A stretch of 64,000 nt of DNA, taken from contig NZ_PPTH01000017.1 of assembly GCF_002954225.1 (NCBI RefSeq), positions 377,311 to 441,310 on the forward strand, in the 5' to 3' direction. The position numbers and the translations under genes are program-made. The notes beneath the pieces are model-generated. The model was not told the origin of the DNA and made no database searches. It saw only the letters and a list, made by a program, of their open reading frames with translations. Of this stretch, positions 19,614 to 29,464 are shown one piece after another; the stretch's first letter is position 1; each line of letters starts with the position of its first letter. Origin of the DNA: Arthrobacter ruber (GTDB lineage Bacteria > Actinomycetota > Actinomycetes > Actinomycetales > Micrococcaceae).

Positions 19614-21124
19614 GCCCCCTCAGCACCACCCTCGACCCCTACGAAGTCTGGTTCGTCACCGGCAGCCAGGACCTCTACGGCGAGGAGACGCTGCAGCAGG
19701 TCGCGGAGCAGTCCCAGGAGATCGTGCGCATGCTCGGCGACGCCGGCCTGCCCGTGAAGGTGGTCTGGAAGCCGACGCTCAAGGACTCCGCCTCCATCCG
19801 GCGCATGGCGCTCGAGGTCAACGCCGACGACGCCGCGATCGGCGTGATCGCCTGGATGCACACCTTCAGCCCGGCCAAGATGTGGATCGCCGGACTCGAC
19901 GCCCTGCGCAAGCCGCTGCTGCACCTGCACACCCAGATCAACGTGGCCCTGCCCTGGGGCGAGATCGACTTCGACTTCATGAACCTCAACCAGGCCGCCC
20001 ACGGCGACCGCGAGTTCGGGTACATCCAGTCGCGCCTCGGCGTGCCGCGGAAGACCGTCGTGGGACACGTCTCCAGCCCCGAGGTCTGCGCCAAGGTCGC
20101 CACCTGGCAGCGCGCCGCCGCGGGCTGGGCCGCCGTGCACGAGCTGAAGGTCGCCCGCTTCGGCGACAACATGCGCAACGTCGCCGTGACGGAGGGTGAC
20201 AAGACGGAGGCCGAGCTGCGCTTCGGTGTCTCGATCAACACCTGGGGCGTCAACGACCTCGTCGCCGCCGTCGAGGCCCAGTCCGACGCCGCTGTCGACG
20301 CCCTCGTGACCGAGTACGAGGAGACCTACGACGTCGCCCCCGAGCTGCGCCGCGGCGGGGAGCGCCACGAGTCCCTGCGGTACGGTGCCCGGCAGGAGCT
20401 CGGGTTGCTGTCCTTCCTCGAAGACGGCGGGTTCGGCGCCTTCACCACCAACTTCGAGGACCTCGGGGCGCTCCGGCAACTGCCCGGCCTCGCCGTCCAG
20501 CGGCTCATGGCCCGCGGCTACGGCTTCGGCGCCGAGGGCGACTGGAAGACCGCCGTGCTGGTGCGCGCCGCGAAGGTGATGGGTGCGGGACTGCCGGGTG
20601 GCGCCTCGCTCATGGAGGACTACACGTACCACCTGGTGCCCGGGGAGGAGAAGATCCTCGGGGCGCACATGCTCGAGATCTGCCCCACCCTGACCACGAC
20701 GAAGCCCTCCCTGGAGGTGCACCCGCTCGGGATCGGCGGCAAGGAGGACCCGGTGCGGCTGGTGTTCGACACGGACGCCGGCGCCGGCGTCGTCGTCGCG
20801 ATGTCCGACATGCGCGACCGCTTCCGCCTCACGGCCAACGCCGTCGAGATCGTCCCGCCCGACGCCCCGCTCCCCAACCTGCCGGTCGCGCGCGCAGTGT
20901 GGAAGCCGGAGCCGAACCTCGAGACGTCCGCTGCCGCCTGGCTCAGTGCCGGGGCGGCGCACCATACCGTCCTCACCACCGCCGTGGGTCTCGAGGTCTT
21001 CGAGGACTTCGCGGACATCGCCGAGGTCGAACTGCTGCGGATCGACGCCGACACGAAGCTGCGGGACTTCCAGCGCGAACTGCGCTGGAACGCGGCCTAC
21101 TACCGGCTCGCGCAGAAACTCTAA
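19610..21124 (+). CDS. araA: L-arabinose isomerase
   Basis: 504-residue enzyme converting L-arabinose to L-ribulose with a divalent metal. The chain begins with [20 protein letters not shown], contains the conserved [15 protein letters not shown] and [15 protein letters not shown] stretches, and has the C-terminal metal-histidine region [19 protein letters not shown]. Order araB-araD-araA with ATGA overlaps. It follows araD and is separated by 58 bases from chvE. Confidence 0.95.
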   Translation: MSPLSTTLDPYEVWFVTGSQDLYGEETLQQVAEQSQEIVRMLGDAGLPVKVVWKPTLKDSASIRRMALEVNADDAAIGVIAWMHTFSPAKMWIAGLDALRKPLLHLHTQINVALPWGEIDFDFMNLNQAAHGDREFGYIQSRLGVPRKTVVGHVSSPEVCAKVATWQRAAAGWAAVHELKVARFGDNMRNVAVTEGDKTEAELRFGVSINTWGVNDLVAAVEAQSDAAVDALVTEYEETYDVAPELRRGGERHESLRYGARQELGLLSFLEDGGFGAFTTNFEDLGALRQLPGLAVQRLMARGYGFGAEGDWKTAVLVRAAKVMGAGLPGGASLMEDYTYHLVPGEEKILGAHMLEICPTLTTTKPSLEVHPLGIGGKEDPVRLVFDTDAGAGVVVAMSDMRDRFRLTANAVEIVPPDAPLPNLPVARAVWKPEPNLETSAAAWLSAGAAHHTVLTTAVGLEVFEDFADIAEVELLRIDADTKLRDFQRELRWNAAYYRLAQKL

Positions 21125-21182
21125 GAACTTTCTCCAGAAAGCCGGCACCGCTGCCGGAAACCACTCACAAGAAAGTCCCACC

Positions 21183-22298
21183 ATGAATCGGAACTATCTG
21201 GCCGGCATCGCGGCCGCCAGCATCCTGACCCTCAGCCTCACCGCCTGCGGTGGCAGCAGGGGCGGCGGCGACGCCGCCGCCGAGGGCGGGTCCAACGAGG
21301 GCGCCAAGATCGGCGTGGCCATGCCCACGCAGCAGTCCGAGCGCTGGATCGCCGACGGCGAGAACGTCAAGAGCCAGCTCGAGGACCTCGGCTACGAGGT
21401 GGACCTCCAGTACGCCAACGACGACATCCCCACGCAGGTCTCGCAGATCGAGAACATGATCAACGGTGGCGTGAAGGCCCTCGTCGTCGCGTCGATCGAC
21501 GGCACCACCCTCACGAGCGTGCTCGACCAGGCCGAATCGCAGGACATCCCGGTCATCGCCTACGACCGCCTCATCAACGAGTCGGACACCGTGGACTACT
21601 ACACCACCTTCGACAACGAGGAGGTCGGCGTCCAGCAGGCCACCTCGCTGCTCACGGGCCTCGGGATCCTCGACGCCGAGGGCAAGGAGACCGGCGCGGC
21701 GGGTCCCTTCGACGTCGAGCTCTTCGCCGGCAGCCCGGACGACAACAACGCCACGTTCTTCTGGGACGGCGCCATGAAGACGCTGAAGCCCTACCTGGAC
21801 AGCGGCGTGCTCCGCGTCCCCAGCGGCCAGACCGACTTCGAGCAGGCGGCGATCCTCCGCTGGCTGCCCGACACCGCGCAGGACCGCATGGAGGACCTGC
21901 TCACCGTCGGCGGCGGAGAGCGCCTCGAGGGCGTCCTCTCCCCGTACGACGGACTGTCGATCGGCATCATCTCGGCCCTGACCTCGGGCGGCTACTCCGC
22001 CGACGAGCTGCCCGTGGTCACGGGCCAGGACGCCGAGGTGGGATCGGTGAAGTCGATCATCGCCGGCGAGCAGTACTCGACGATCTTCAAGGACGTCCGG
22101 GAACTCGGCAAGCAGGCCGTCACCATGGTGGACGCGCTCATGAAGGGCGAGGAGCCCGAGGTCAACGACACCGAGACGTACGACAACGGCGTGAAGGTGG
22201 TCCCGTCCTACCTGCTCGAGTCCGAGATCGTCACGGTCGACAACTACGAGGAATCCCTCGTGGAGACCGGTTACTACACCGAGGACGAGCTCAAGTAG
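21183..22298 (+). CDS. chvE: Sugar-binding lipoprotein of the arabinose transporter (ChvE family)
   Basis: 371-residue extracytoplasmic solute-binding protein. Lipoprotein signal peptide ends at SLTAC (cysteine at residue 21), followed by a Gly/Ser-rich tether. The mature part begins [20 protein letters not shown] and matches the multiple-monosaccharide ChvE/AraF branch ([38 protein letters not shown]). Weak ribosome binding site AAGAAAG before ATG 21183. The gene sits between araA and the transporter ATPase, and a strong hairpin just after its stop should favour higher expression than the membrane components. Confidence 0.92.
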   Translation: MNRNYLAGIAAASILTLSLTACGGSRGGGDAAAEGGSNEGAKIGVAMPTQQSERWIADGENVKSQLEDLGYEVDLQYANDDIPTQVSQIENMINGGVKALVVASIDGTTLTSVLDQAESQDIPVIAYDRLINESDTVDYYTTFDNEEVGVQQATSLLTGLGILDAEGKETGAAGPFDVELFAGSPDDNNATFFWDGAMKTLKPYLDSGVLRVPSGQTDFEQAAILRWLPDTAQDRMEDLLTVGGGERLEGVLSPYDGLSIGIISALTSGGYSADELPVVTGQDAEVGSVKSIIAGEQYSTIFKDVRELGKQAVTMVDALMKGEEPEVNDTETYDNGVKVVPSYLLESEIVTVDNYEESLVETGYYTEDELK

Positions 22299-22319
22299 CC
22301 CTCCCGTAGCTCCATGATG

Positions 22320-22356
22320 CCTGTGGCTCCGGACCGTCCTGGTCCGGAGCCACAGG
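22320..22356 (+). terminator. Hairpin between the binding-protein and ATPase genes
   Basis: A perfect 16-base stem (22320-22335 with 22341-22356) closes a five-base loop. There is no T-run, and the same operon continues at 22404. It is best read as a partial terminator or 3'-end stabiliser giving excess binding protein, the arrangement known from malE-malF-type operons. Confidence 0.75.
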
Positions 22357-22403
22357 CGCCCTCGCCCGGCGGCTGCCGGGACTTCCACTCGAGTAAGCGA
22401 GGC

Positions 22404-23939
22404 ATGACCATGGCGGAGAACATCCTTCGGATGCGCCGCATCACCAAGACCTTCCCAGGCGTGAAGGCACTGCAGGACGTCACCCTCGACGTCGAGCGTG
22501 GAGAAGTCCACGCGATCTGCGGGGAGAACGGGGCCGGGAAATCGACCCTCATGAAGGTGCTGTCGGGCGTGTACCCGCACGGCACGTACGACGGCGACAT
22601 CGAGTTCGACGGCTCCGTCGTGGAGTTCAAGGACATCCGCGACAGCGAGCGCGACGGGATCGTCATCATCCACCAGGAGCTCGCCCTCTCGCCGTTCCTG
22701 TCCGTGGCCGAGAACATCTTCCTCGGGAACGAACGCGAGAAGCGCGGCTTCATCGACTGGAACGAGACCAATGTGGAGGCGGGGAAGCTCCTGCGCCGCG
22801 TGGGCCTCGACCTTAACCCGGTGGTACGGGCCGGTGACATCGGCGTGGGCAAGCAGCAACTCGTCGAGATCGCCAAGGCGCTGTCCAAGAACGTCCGGCT
22901 GCTCATCCTCGACGAACCCACCGCGGCGCTGAACGACGAGGACTCCGCGCACCTCCTGGGGCTCGTCAAGGGGCTCCGCTCCGAGGGCATCACGTGCATC
23001 ATCATCAGCCACAAGCTCAACGAGATCCGGGAGATCGCCGACTCGGTGACCATCCTCCGGGACGGGCGCACCATCGAGACGCTCAGCCTGCATGACGGTT
23101 CGGTCACCGAGGAACGCATCATCCGGGGCATGGTGGGGCGCGACATGGAGAGCCGCTACCCCGAGCGCACGCCCGTCATCGGCGAGGAGGTCCTCCGGGT
23201 GGAGGACTGGACCGTGCACCACCCCCAGGAGACCTCCCGGGTGGTCGTGGACTCGGCGAACCTCTCCGTCCGCGCAGGCGAGGTGGTGGGGATCGCAGGC
23301 CTCATGGGGGCCGGGCGCACCGAGCTCGCCATGAGCGTGTTCGGGCGGAGCTACGGCTCCCGCATCACCGGGACCCTGTACAAGAACGGGACCGCGATCG
23401 CGCCGCGCACCGTCAGTGAGGCCATCGGGCACGGCATCGCGTACGCCACCGAGGACCGCAAGCGCTACGGGCTCAACCTGATCGACGACATCAAGCGCAA
23501 CGTCTCCGGCGCCGCCCTCGGCAAGCTCGCGAAGCGCGGCTGGGTGGACAGCGGCCGGGAGGCCGTCGTCGCCGGTGACTACCGCAGGTCCATGAACATC
23601 AAGGCGCCCTCCGTCACCTCCATCACGGGCAAGCTCTCCGGCGGGAACCAGCAGAAGGTGGTGCTCTCCAAGTGGATGTTCTCGGACCCCGACGTCCTGA
23701 TCCTCGACGAACCCACGCGGGGGATCGACGTCGGCGCCAAGTACGAGATCTACACGATCATCAACCGGCTCGCGGCCGAGGGGAAGGCCGTGATCGTCAT
23801 CTCCTCCGAGCTCCCCGAGCTCCTCGGCATCTGCGACCGCATCTACACCCTCGCCGAAGGCCGCATCACCGCGGAAGTGCCCATCGGGCAGGCGACCCCA
23901 GAACTCCTCATGCAGTACATGACCAAGGAAAAGGACTGA
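22404..23939 (+). CDS. gguA: Arabinose ABC transporter, duplicated ATP-binding protein
   Basis: 511 residues, two fused nucleotide-binding domains of the MglA/GguA type. First Walker [18 protein letters not shown], Walker [16 protein letters not shown]; second domain with the degenerate P-loop [16 protein letters not shown], signature [15 protein letters not shown] and Walker [15 protein letters not shown]. Start ATG 22404 (an ATG at 22410 is also possible) behind AAGCGAGG. Four bases separate it from the permease. Energises uptake of arabinose or related sugars bound by the ChvE protein. Confidence 0.93.
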   Translation: MTMAENILRMRRITKTFPGVKALQDVTLDVERGEVHAICGENGAGKSTLMKVLSGVYPHGTYDGDIEFDGSVVEFKDIRDSERDGIVIIHQELALSPFLSVAENIFLGNEREKRGFIDWNETNVEAGKLLRRVGLDLNPVVRAGDIGVGKQQLVEIAKALSKNVRLLILDEPTAALNDEDSAHLLGLVKGLRSEGITCIIISHKLNEIREIADSVTILRDGRTIETLSLHDGSVTEERIIRGMVGRDMESRYPERTPVIGEEVLRVEDWTVHHPQETSRVVVDSANLSVRAGEVVGIAGLMGAGRTELAMSVFGRSYGSRITGTLYKNGTAIAPRTVSEAIGHGIAYATEDRKRYGLNLIDDIKRNVSGAALGKLAKRGWVDSGREAVVAGDYRRSMNIKAPSVTSITGKLSGGNQQKVVLSKWMFSDPDVLILDEPTRGIDVGAKYEIYTIINRLAAEGKAVIVISSELPELLGICDRIYTLAEGRITAEVPIGQATPELLMQYMTKEKD

Positions 23940-23943
23940 CTCC

Positions 23944-25179
23944 ATGGCAACCACCGTCAAGGACCCCCACGTCGCGACGACGCCGCCTCCCGTGAAGAAC
24001 GGGTTCTCCTTCCTGACCAGCAGGCTGCGGCAGATCGGCATCTTCGTAGCCCTCATCGCGATCGTGACCCTGTTCCAGGTACTGACCGGCGGAGCGCTGC
24101 TGCAGCCGGACAACGTCTCGAACATCATCGTGCAGAACAGCTACATCCTCCTGCTGGCCATCGGCATGGTCATGATCATCGTCGCCGGGCACATCGACCT
24201 GTCGGTCGGGTCGGTGGCGGCCTTCGTCGGCGCGATGTCCGGCATCATGGTGCAGGACTGGAGCTTCCCCTGGTGGGCGGCCTTCCTCGCATCGCTGGTC
24301 ATCGGCGGACTCGTGGGCGCCTGGCAGGGTTTCTGGGTGGCCTACGTGGGCATCCCGGCCTTCATCGTCACGCTGGCCGGCATGCTCGTGTTCCGCGGCC
24401 TGACGCAGATCGTGCTCGAGAACCAGCGCATCACCGGCTTCCCCGAGGAGTACCGCCAGCTCGGCGGCGGCTTCCTGTTCCCGGGACTCTTCCCGGCGGA
24501 GACCAACCTCCTCGACTGGACCACCGTGGGCCTCGGCGTCATCGCCGTCGCCCTGCTCGTGGCCACGCAGCTGCGCGGCCGGGCGACCCGCGCCCGCCTG
24601 AAGCTCGAGGACGAGCCGGCGTCGTGGTTCTTCACGAAGCTCGGGTTCATCGCGGCCATCATCCTCGGCCTGACCTACCTGCTCGCCAGCTCGCGCAGCG
24701 GGACGCCGATCGTGCTCGTGGTCCTCGGCGTGCTGATCGTCGGCTACAGCGCGGTGATGAGCAACAGCGTCTTCGGCCGCCACATCTACGCCGTCGGCGG
24801 CAACCTGCAGGCGGCACAGCTGTCGGGCATCAACACCAAGCGCATCGACTTCATGCTCTTCGTCAACATGGGCGTCCTCGCAGCGCTGGCCGGCCTCATC
24901 TTCACGGGCCGCCTCAACTCCGCGGGGCCGGGTGCCGGCAACCTGTTCGAGCTCGACGCCATCGCGGCGGCGTTCATCGGAGGTGCGGCGGTGACGGGCG
25001 GTGTGGGAACCGTGATCGGCGCCATCACCGGAGGGCTCATCATGGGCGTGCTCAACAACGGGATGTCGCTGCTCGGCGTCGGCATCGACTACCAGCAGTT
25101 CATCAAGGGCATGGTGCTCCTGCTCGCGGTCGGGTTCGACGTCTTCAACAAGCGGCGCGCCTCGAACGCGCTGAAATAG
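23944..25179 (+). CDS. gguB: Arabinose ABC transporter permease
   Basis: 411-residue membrane permease of the branched MglC/RbsC/GguB group. It has ten or more hydrophobic segments, the family sequence IIVAGHIDLSVGSVAAFVGAM-like core near residue 80 and the FGRHIYAVGGNLQAAQLSGI stretch near residue 278. The long form, over 400 residues with an extra membrane pair, is typical of the GguB branch. Only one permease gene, so a homodimer is expected. Last gene of the arabinose operon. Confidence 0.92.
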   Translation: MATTVKDPHVATTPPPVKNGFSFLTSRLRQIGIFVALIAIVTLFQVLTGGALLQPDNVSNIIVQNSYILLLAIGMVMIIVAGHIDLSVGSVAAFVGAMSGIMVQDWSFPWWAAFLASLVIGGLVGAWQGFWVAYVGIPAFIVTLAGMLVFRGLTQIVLENQRITGFPEEYRQLGGGFLFPGLFPAETNLLDWTTVGLGVIAVALLVATQLRGRATRARLKLEDEPASWFFTKLGFIAAIILGLTYLLASSRSGTPIVLVVLGVLIVGYSAVMSNSVFGRHIYAVGGNLQAAQLSGINTKRIDFMLFVNMGVLAALAGLIFTGRLNSAGPGAGNLFELDAIAAAFIGGAAVTGGVGTVIGAITGGLIMGVLNNGMSLLGVGIDYQQFIKGMVLLLAVGFDVFNKRRASNALK

Positions 25180-25247
25180 GACCGACGAGAAAAGTTTCCG
25201 GGCGGGCGTAACTTTCACGTCCTCCGCGTCGATTACCCGTATGTAAG

Positions 25248-25292
25248 CCGCACCGAGGTCTTTCCCCCAACAGACCTCGGTGCGGCCTTTTC
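25248..25292 (+). terminator. Terminator of the arabinose operon
   Basis: A perfect 14-base stem (25248-25261 with 25272-25285), ten-base loop, then CCTTTTCG. The short T-run makes it the most conventional Rho-independent terminator in the window. Confidence 0.85.
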
Positions 25293-25380
25293 GTTGGCCC
25301 GGTCTGCGCGGCCGGGCGCTTCGGGGGAGGGGCCAGCGGTTACGATGGGTGTCGCCCTCCCCCCGGACAAGGAAGAGACC

Positions 25381-25935
25381 GTGGTCACACCGCTGCCTGA
25401 TGATGCGCTGGTCCGCGCACAGGCGGGCGACCCCGCGGCGTTCACCGAGATCTACGAGACCCTCGGTCCGCGCGTGCTGGGCTATTTCCGGGGACGCGGC
25501 TCTGAGGATCCGGAGGCGCTGACGCAGGACGTCTTCCTCACGGTCTTCTCGAAACTGGACTCCGTCTCCGGCGGGGTGCAGGGCCTGCGCACGTTCACCT
25601 TCTCGGTGGCCCACGCACGGCACGTGGACGAGGTGCGGAAGAGGGTGCGTGCGCCGGTCCTCGTGGGCTACGAGGCCGAGGGCGACACCCGGGTCACCGA
25701 GTCGGCGGAGACGGTGGCGCTGGGCAATCTCGACTCCGCGGGGACGGGTGGGATGCTGGCGCAGCTCAATGCCGAGCAGCGCGACGTGCTCCTGCTGCGG
25801 ATCGTGGCGGAGCTGCCGATCGAGCAGGTCGCGGAGATCCTCGGGAAGTCCGCAGGATCGGTCAAACAACTGCAGCGGCGGGGGCTGCTCAAGCTGAGGG
25901 AACTGGTACAACCCAATGGATCGGACGCGCCATGA
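25381..25935 (+). CDS. ECF-type RNA polymerase sigma factor
   Basis: 184 residues. Region 2 (FTEIYETLGPRVLGYFRGRG, then DPEALTQDVFLTVFSKLDSV) and region 4 (LNAEQRDVLLLRIVAELPIE, then QVAEILGKSAGSVKQLQRRG) are both present and close together, as in ECF factors. GTG 25381 is preferred because AAGGAAGAG lies just upstream. The earlier in-frame ATG at 25345 overlaps a TACGAT -10-like box at 25341-25346. The TGA overlaps the next ATG (ATGA), so its membrane partner is translated with it. Group and regulon unknown. Confidence 0.88.
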   Translation: MVTPLPDDALVRAQAGDPAAFTEIYETLGPRVLGYFRGRGSEDPEALTQDVFLTVFSKLDSVSGGVQGLRTFTFSVAHARHVDEVRKRVRAPVLVGYEAEGDTRVTESAETVALGNLDSAGTGGMLAQLNAEQRDVLLLRIVAELPIEQVAEILGKSAGSVKQLQRRGLLKLRELVQPNGSDAP

Positions 25936-27392
25936 CTGCACGTGACACCCCGTCGCCGGAGCCCGTGCTGCGTCTCCTCGGGGAGAGCGGCCTGCCCGAG
26001 GAGCCACTGCTCCTCGACGCCGTCCGGCACATCGGTACGCTCGGCGAAGGACCGGCACCCGACGCTTCCGCCGAGCTCGGACAACTGATGGCCGACGGCG
26101 GCCGGGCACCGAGGAGCCGTCGGAACAGACGCCGCATCACCTTCATCGGTGGTGCGCTCGCGGTGTCGATGGGCGCCGGGATGTCAGGGGTCGCGGCAGG
26201 AACACTCCACCTGCCCTCCGGTCTGGGCGACGCCGTCGACTCGATCGTCCACTTCACGGCCCGCGACGGCGCCGGTCGCATGGAGCGCCCTGCACACCCG
26301 CAGACCAGCGCATCGGAGGTCCGTGCACCCTCCGGCCGTGGGGCTGCAGGCGCTGCCGACGAGCACCGAACTCCCGGCCCTCCCGGCGCCAGGCCTCCCG
26401 GAGCTCCCGCGGCGTCCGGTTCGGCTCCATCGACGTCGGATCCCGCAGCCCCGGGGACCGGGACCTCCGTCGGTTCGAATATCCTCCCGGCGTCCGGGGC
26501 GCACTCGTCCTCCGCCGTGAGCGGTGTCTTCGCCGTATCCCCGGCCGTGCCCCTTGTCGCACCGAGCGCCCAGGAACCTGCCGGACCTGTCCCACCTGCT
26601 CCTGCCCCGCCGCTGCCGCCTGCCCGTGACACCCGCATCACCACGGCTCCTGCTGGTCCACCCGCACCCGTGGCGGTCCCTGTCCCGAAGAAGGGCACTG
26701 ATACTGATATCGCCGAGCGGGGCCCGGACAGGGTGGAGCAGCGCAAGGTCGGTCCGGTGAGGGCTGGTCAGGACACGACGGGTCCGGGCAGGGCTGGTCA
26801 GGACACAGTGGGACCGGTGAAGGCTGGTCAGGACACGACGGGTCCTGCCGGGAAGAATCGGGACGAGACGGGCCATGACCGGAAGGTCGGGATGAAGCGC
26901 CTCGACGTCGGTCCCGCAGCGGATGAGGTCCAGCCACTGCCGGCCCCGCAGCGTCCGGGTATCTCGTGGCTCCGTACACCTGCCGGACCGTCGAACCCCG
27001 TGACCTTCCACGGCGACGCTCCCGTGGCACGGGAAGCCGACTCGATGGAGCTGTTCCGGGCGGAGACGTTCGTCGACCCGGCGGCCGTACCACCGGAGGA
27101 GTACCCGGTGCCGGATCCCTGGGCCGGAGATGTCGTCCCCGAGGGACCCGCCGTACCCGAAGTGCCGGATACGCCGGCTGCCGGCGTCGTGCCGGAGGTA
27201 TCGGACGCGCCCGCGGGCGGCATCGTCCCGGAGGTGCCGGGCGAACCTGCTCCTGGGGCGGTGCCGGGGGTGCCGGACGCGCCCGCTGCGGACGTCCTGC
27301 CGTCACCGGATGACGTGCCTGATCCTGCGGTGCCGGGCGCCCCGGCCGCCGGCGTCGTCGAAGCGGGGAACGGCCTGCCCGCAGGCCGCTGA
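25932..27392 (+). CDS. Repeat-rich membrane protein coupled to the sigma factor (possible anti-sigma)
   Basis: 486 residues. An N-terminal region of about 67 residues would be cytoplasmic, then RRNRRR and one membrane helix (ITFIGGALAVSMGAGMSGVA), then about 395 residues of low-complexity Pro/Ala/Gly sequence outside. No zinc anti-sigma HxxxCxxC motif is visible, and I recognise no family. Two tandem repeats lie in the extracellular part. Four-base overlap with the sigma gene and the topology suggest an anti-sigma or surface-sensing partner; that is inference. Codon third positions remain GC-rich throughout, which supports the frame. Confidence 0.7.
   Translation: MTARDTPSPEPVLRLLGESGLPEEPLLLDAVRHIGTLGEGPAPDASAELGQLMADGGRAPRSRRNRRRITFIGGALAVSMGAGMSGVAAGTLHLPSGLGDAVDSIVHFTARDGAGRMERPAHPQTSASEVRAPSGRGAAGAADEHRTPGPPGARPPGAPAASGSAPSTSDPAAPGTGTSVGSNILPASGAHSSSAVSGVFAVSPAVPLVAPSAQEPAGPVPPAPAPPLPPARDTRITTAPAGPPAPVAVPVPKKGTDTDIAERGPDRVEQRKVGPVRAGQDTTGPGRAGQDTVGPVKAGQDTTGPAGKNRDETGHDRKVGMKRLDVGPAADEVQPLPAPQRPGISWLRTPAGPSNPVTFHGDAPVAREADSMELFRAETFVDPAAVPPEEYPVPDPWAGDVVPEGPAVPEVPDTPAAGVVPEVSDAPAGGIVPEVPGEPAPGAVPGVPDAPAADVLPSPDDVPDPAVPGAPAAGVVEAGNGLPAGR
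26751..26870 (+). repeat. 30-base tandem repeat coding for GPVRAGQDTT
   Basis: Three near-identical 30-base units at 26751-26780, 26781-26810 and 26811-26840 encode GPVRAGQDTT, GPGRAGQDTV and GPVKAGQDTT. A degenerate fourth (GPAGKNRDET) follows at 26841-26870. In-frame unit length means copy-number change would not break the protein. Confidence 0.9.
27153..27296 (+). repeat. 36-base degenerate tandem repeat coding for VPEVPDTPAAGV-like units
   Basis: Four 12-residue units in a row: VPEVPDTPAAGV, VPEVSDAPAGGI, VPEVPGEPAPGA and VPGVPDAPAADV, in the C-terminal extracellular stretch of the sigma-linked protein. Proline every two or three residues suggests an extended wall-spanning stalk. Confidence 0.85.
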
Positions 27393-27457
27393 TCGCGCCG
27401 ATCGCGTCCACCGGTGCGGCGATCGACGCTGCGTGGCGGCGGCCCGGGGCCGAAGCG

Positions 27458-27961
27458 CTACGAGGTGATCTGGCGCTTCGAGGAGATGACTCCGGTGTTG
27501 AACCCGGCGAGGTTGAGCCCACCGTGGAAGCGCGCGTGCTCGATCTTGATGCACCGGTCCATGACGACGTCCAGGCCCGCAGCCTCCGCGTCCCGCGCGA
27601 CGTCCTCGTGCCACGAGCCCAGCTGCAGCCACAGCGTCCTGGCTCCGACGTCGAGGGTCTCCTGCAGCACCGAGGGCAGGTCGTCGTGCCTGCGGAACAC
27701 GTCGACCACGTCGGGCACCTCGGGCAGGTCCTTCAGCGAGCCGTACGCGGGCTGCCCCAGGATCTCCTTCGCCACCGGGTTCACGAAGTACAGGCGGTAG
27801 GGGGAGGAGGACTGCAGGTACGTGGCCACGAAGTAGGACGCCCGGGAGGGCTTGTCCGAGGCCCCGACGATCGCCACCGACCGCGCATTCCTCAGCAGGG
27901 CCAGGCGTTCGGGTGCCGACGGCCCTTCCCACGTGCGCTCCGGTGCTGTCGTGCCGCTCAT
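27458..27961 (-). CDS. CoA-binding (YccU-type) protein
   Basis: 167 residues with a Rossmann-type CoA_binding fold: SVAIVGASDKPSRASYFVAT near residue 30, LYFVNPVAKEILGQPAYGSL, VPDVVDVFRRHDDLP and VGARTLWLQLGSWHEDVARD, ending with the conserved VVMDRCIKIEH. The domain resembles the nucleotide-binding part of acyl-CoA synthetases (NDP-forming) but lacks their catalytic domains. ATG overlaps the metY TGA (ATGA), so it belongs to the SAM-riboswitch operon. A shorter paralogue lies at 37687, next to the second SAM riboswitch. Confidence 0.87.
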   Translation of the reverse strand: MSGTTAPERTWEGPSAPERLALLRNARSVAIVGASDKPSRASYFVATYLQSSSPYRLYFVNPVAKEILGQPAYGSLKDLPEVPDVVDVFRRHDDLPSVLQETLDVGARTLWLQLGSWHEDVARDAEAAGLDVVMDRCIKIEHARFHGGLNLAGFNTGVISSKRQITS

Positions 27962-29337
27962 GCTCCCACTCCCACTGCCCGCGTTGCCGAGGCGTCGTCG
28001 TCGTTCTCCCCGGCCGCTTCCTGCGGGAGGTCGTCGAACGCCTCGTCCGACGAGCCGGTCGCGGTCTCGAGCGCCTGGTCGAGATCCCACAGGATGTCGT
28101 CCAGGTCCTCGAGCCCCACCGAGATGCGGACCAGGTCCTCGGGCACGCCCGCCGCCACGAGCTGCTCGGCCGAGAGCTGCTGGTGCGTCGTCGAGCCGGG
28201 ATGGATCACGAGCGTGCGCGCGTCCCCCACGTTCGCCAGGTGCGAGGCGAGCTGCAGCGATTCGATGAACTTCTGGCCCGCCTTGCGTCCGCCCCTGATC
28301 CCGAAGCTGAACACCGATCCGGGGCCCTGCGGCAGGTACGTCCTGGCGCGCTCGTGGTGCACGTGCGTGGGGAGTCCCGCGTAGTTGACGTACTCGACCC
28401 GGGGATCGGCCTGCAGCCATTCAGCCACGGCCTGGGCGTTCTCGAGGTGCTCGTCGAGGCGCTGGGCGAGCGTCTCCACGCCCTGCAGGAGCTGGAAGGC
28501 CGACGACGGCGAGAGCGACGGACCGATGTCGCGGAGCTGCTCGGTCCGCAGCTTGGTCAGGAAGCCGTACTCCCCGAAGTTGGCCCACCACTGGATGTTG
28601 CCGTACGAGGGCACGGGCTCGGTCATGGTGGGGAACTTGCCGTTGCCCCAGTCGAACCGGCCGCTCTCCACGACCACACCGCCCAGGGTGGTGCCGTGGC
28701 CGCCGATGAACTTGGTGGCCGAGTGGATGACGATGTCCGCGCCGTGCTCGATGGGCCGCACGAGATAGGGCGTGCTCAGGGTGGAGTCGACGATGAACGG
28801 CACGCCGGCGTCGTGCGCCACCTTCGCCAGTCCCGCGAGGTCCGCGATCTCCCCCGAGGGGTTGGCGATGACCTCGGCGTAGACGGCCTTGGTGTTCTCC
28901 CGGATGGCGGCCGCGTAGTCGGCGGGGTCGGTGCCGGGCACGAAGGTGGTCTCGATGCCGAAGCGGCGCAGCGTGACGTCCAGCTGCGTGACCGTCCCGC
29001 CGTACAGCTGGGACGCGGCGACGATGTGGTCGCCCGCCTGGCACAGCGCCGCGAACGTGATGAACTCCGCGCTCATGCCCGACGCCGTCGCCACCGCGCC
29101 GATGCCGCCCTCGAGGGAGGCGATGCGCTCCTCGAACGCGGCGACGGTGGGATTGCCGATGCGTGAGTAGATGTTGCCGTACTTCTGCAGCGCGAAGAGG
29201 TTGGCGGCGTCGTTGGTGTCCTTGAACACGAACGACGTCGTCTGGTAGATCGGCACGGCGCGCGCGCCGTGCGTGGCGTCGGGGGTGCCGCCGGCGTGGA
29301 GTGCGCGCGTGCGGAAGCCGAAGGAACGTTCTGCCAT
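27958..29337 (-). CDS. metY: O-acetylhomoserine sulfhydrylase
   Basis: 459-residue PLP enzyme of the Cys/Met-metabolism family that makes homocysteine directly from O-acetylhomoserine and sulfide. PLP-lysine region HSATKFIGGHGTTLGG near residue 210; other markers are PIYQTTSFVFKDT, YSRIGNPTVAAFEERIASLE and QLLQGVETLAQRLDEHLENA. The last 30 residues are an acidic tail. Its ATG overlaps the stop of a 40-codon ORF (TGATG), and that ORF carries the riboswitch-controlled ribosome binding site. Cystathionine gamma-synthase is related, but the length and the large insertions fit MetY. Confidence 0.92.
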   Translation of the reverse strand: MAERSFGFRTRALHAGGTPDATHGARAVPIYQTTSFVFKDTNDAANLFALQKYGNIYSRIGNPTVAAFEERIASLEGGIGAVATASGMSAEFITFAALCQAGDHIVAASQLYGGTVTQLDVTLRRFGIETTFVPGTDPADYAAAIRENTKAVYAEVIANPSGEIADLAGLAKVAHDAGVPFIVDSTLSTPYLVRPIEHGADIVIHSATKFIGGHGTTLGGVVVESGRFDWGNGKFPTMTEPVPSYGNIQWWANFGEYGFLTKLRTEQLRDIGPSLSPSSAFQLLQGVETLAQRLDEHLENAQAVAEWLQADPRVEYVNYAGLPTHVHHERARTYLPQGPGSVFSFGIRGGRKAGQKFIESLQLASHLANVGDARTLVIHPGSTTHQQLSAEQLVAAGVPEDLVRISVGLEDLDDILWDLDQALETATGSSDEAFDDLPQEAAGENDDDASATRAVGVGA

Positions 29338-29459
29338 CAGATACCTGCCTTGGTGGGTCCGTTGGTCGCGCCGTACCCGGAGTGCCCCGGGTCCCTGTCG
29401 TGCGGGCAGTGCGTGCCTCCGGGGGGCTGCGGGAAGTCTGCGGGGTCGGTGGCGCTCAT
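29337..29459 (-). CDS. 40-residue ORF between the SAM riboswitch and metY
   Basis: ATG at 29459, stop TGA at 29339-29337 overlapping the metY ATG. GGAGG (29469-29465) lies five bases before the start and overlaps the last pairing strand of the SAM aptamer. The peptide is hydrophilic, Pro/Gly-rich, with a THCPHDRDPGH segment (one Cys, three His) and no membrane helix. It could be a real small protein or a leader that passes translational control to metY. Too short for most gene callers; I do not recognise a family. Confidence 0.65.
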   Translation of the reverse strand: MSATDPADFPQPPGGTHCPHDRDPGHSGYGATNGPTKAGI

Positions 29460-29464
29460 CGTGT

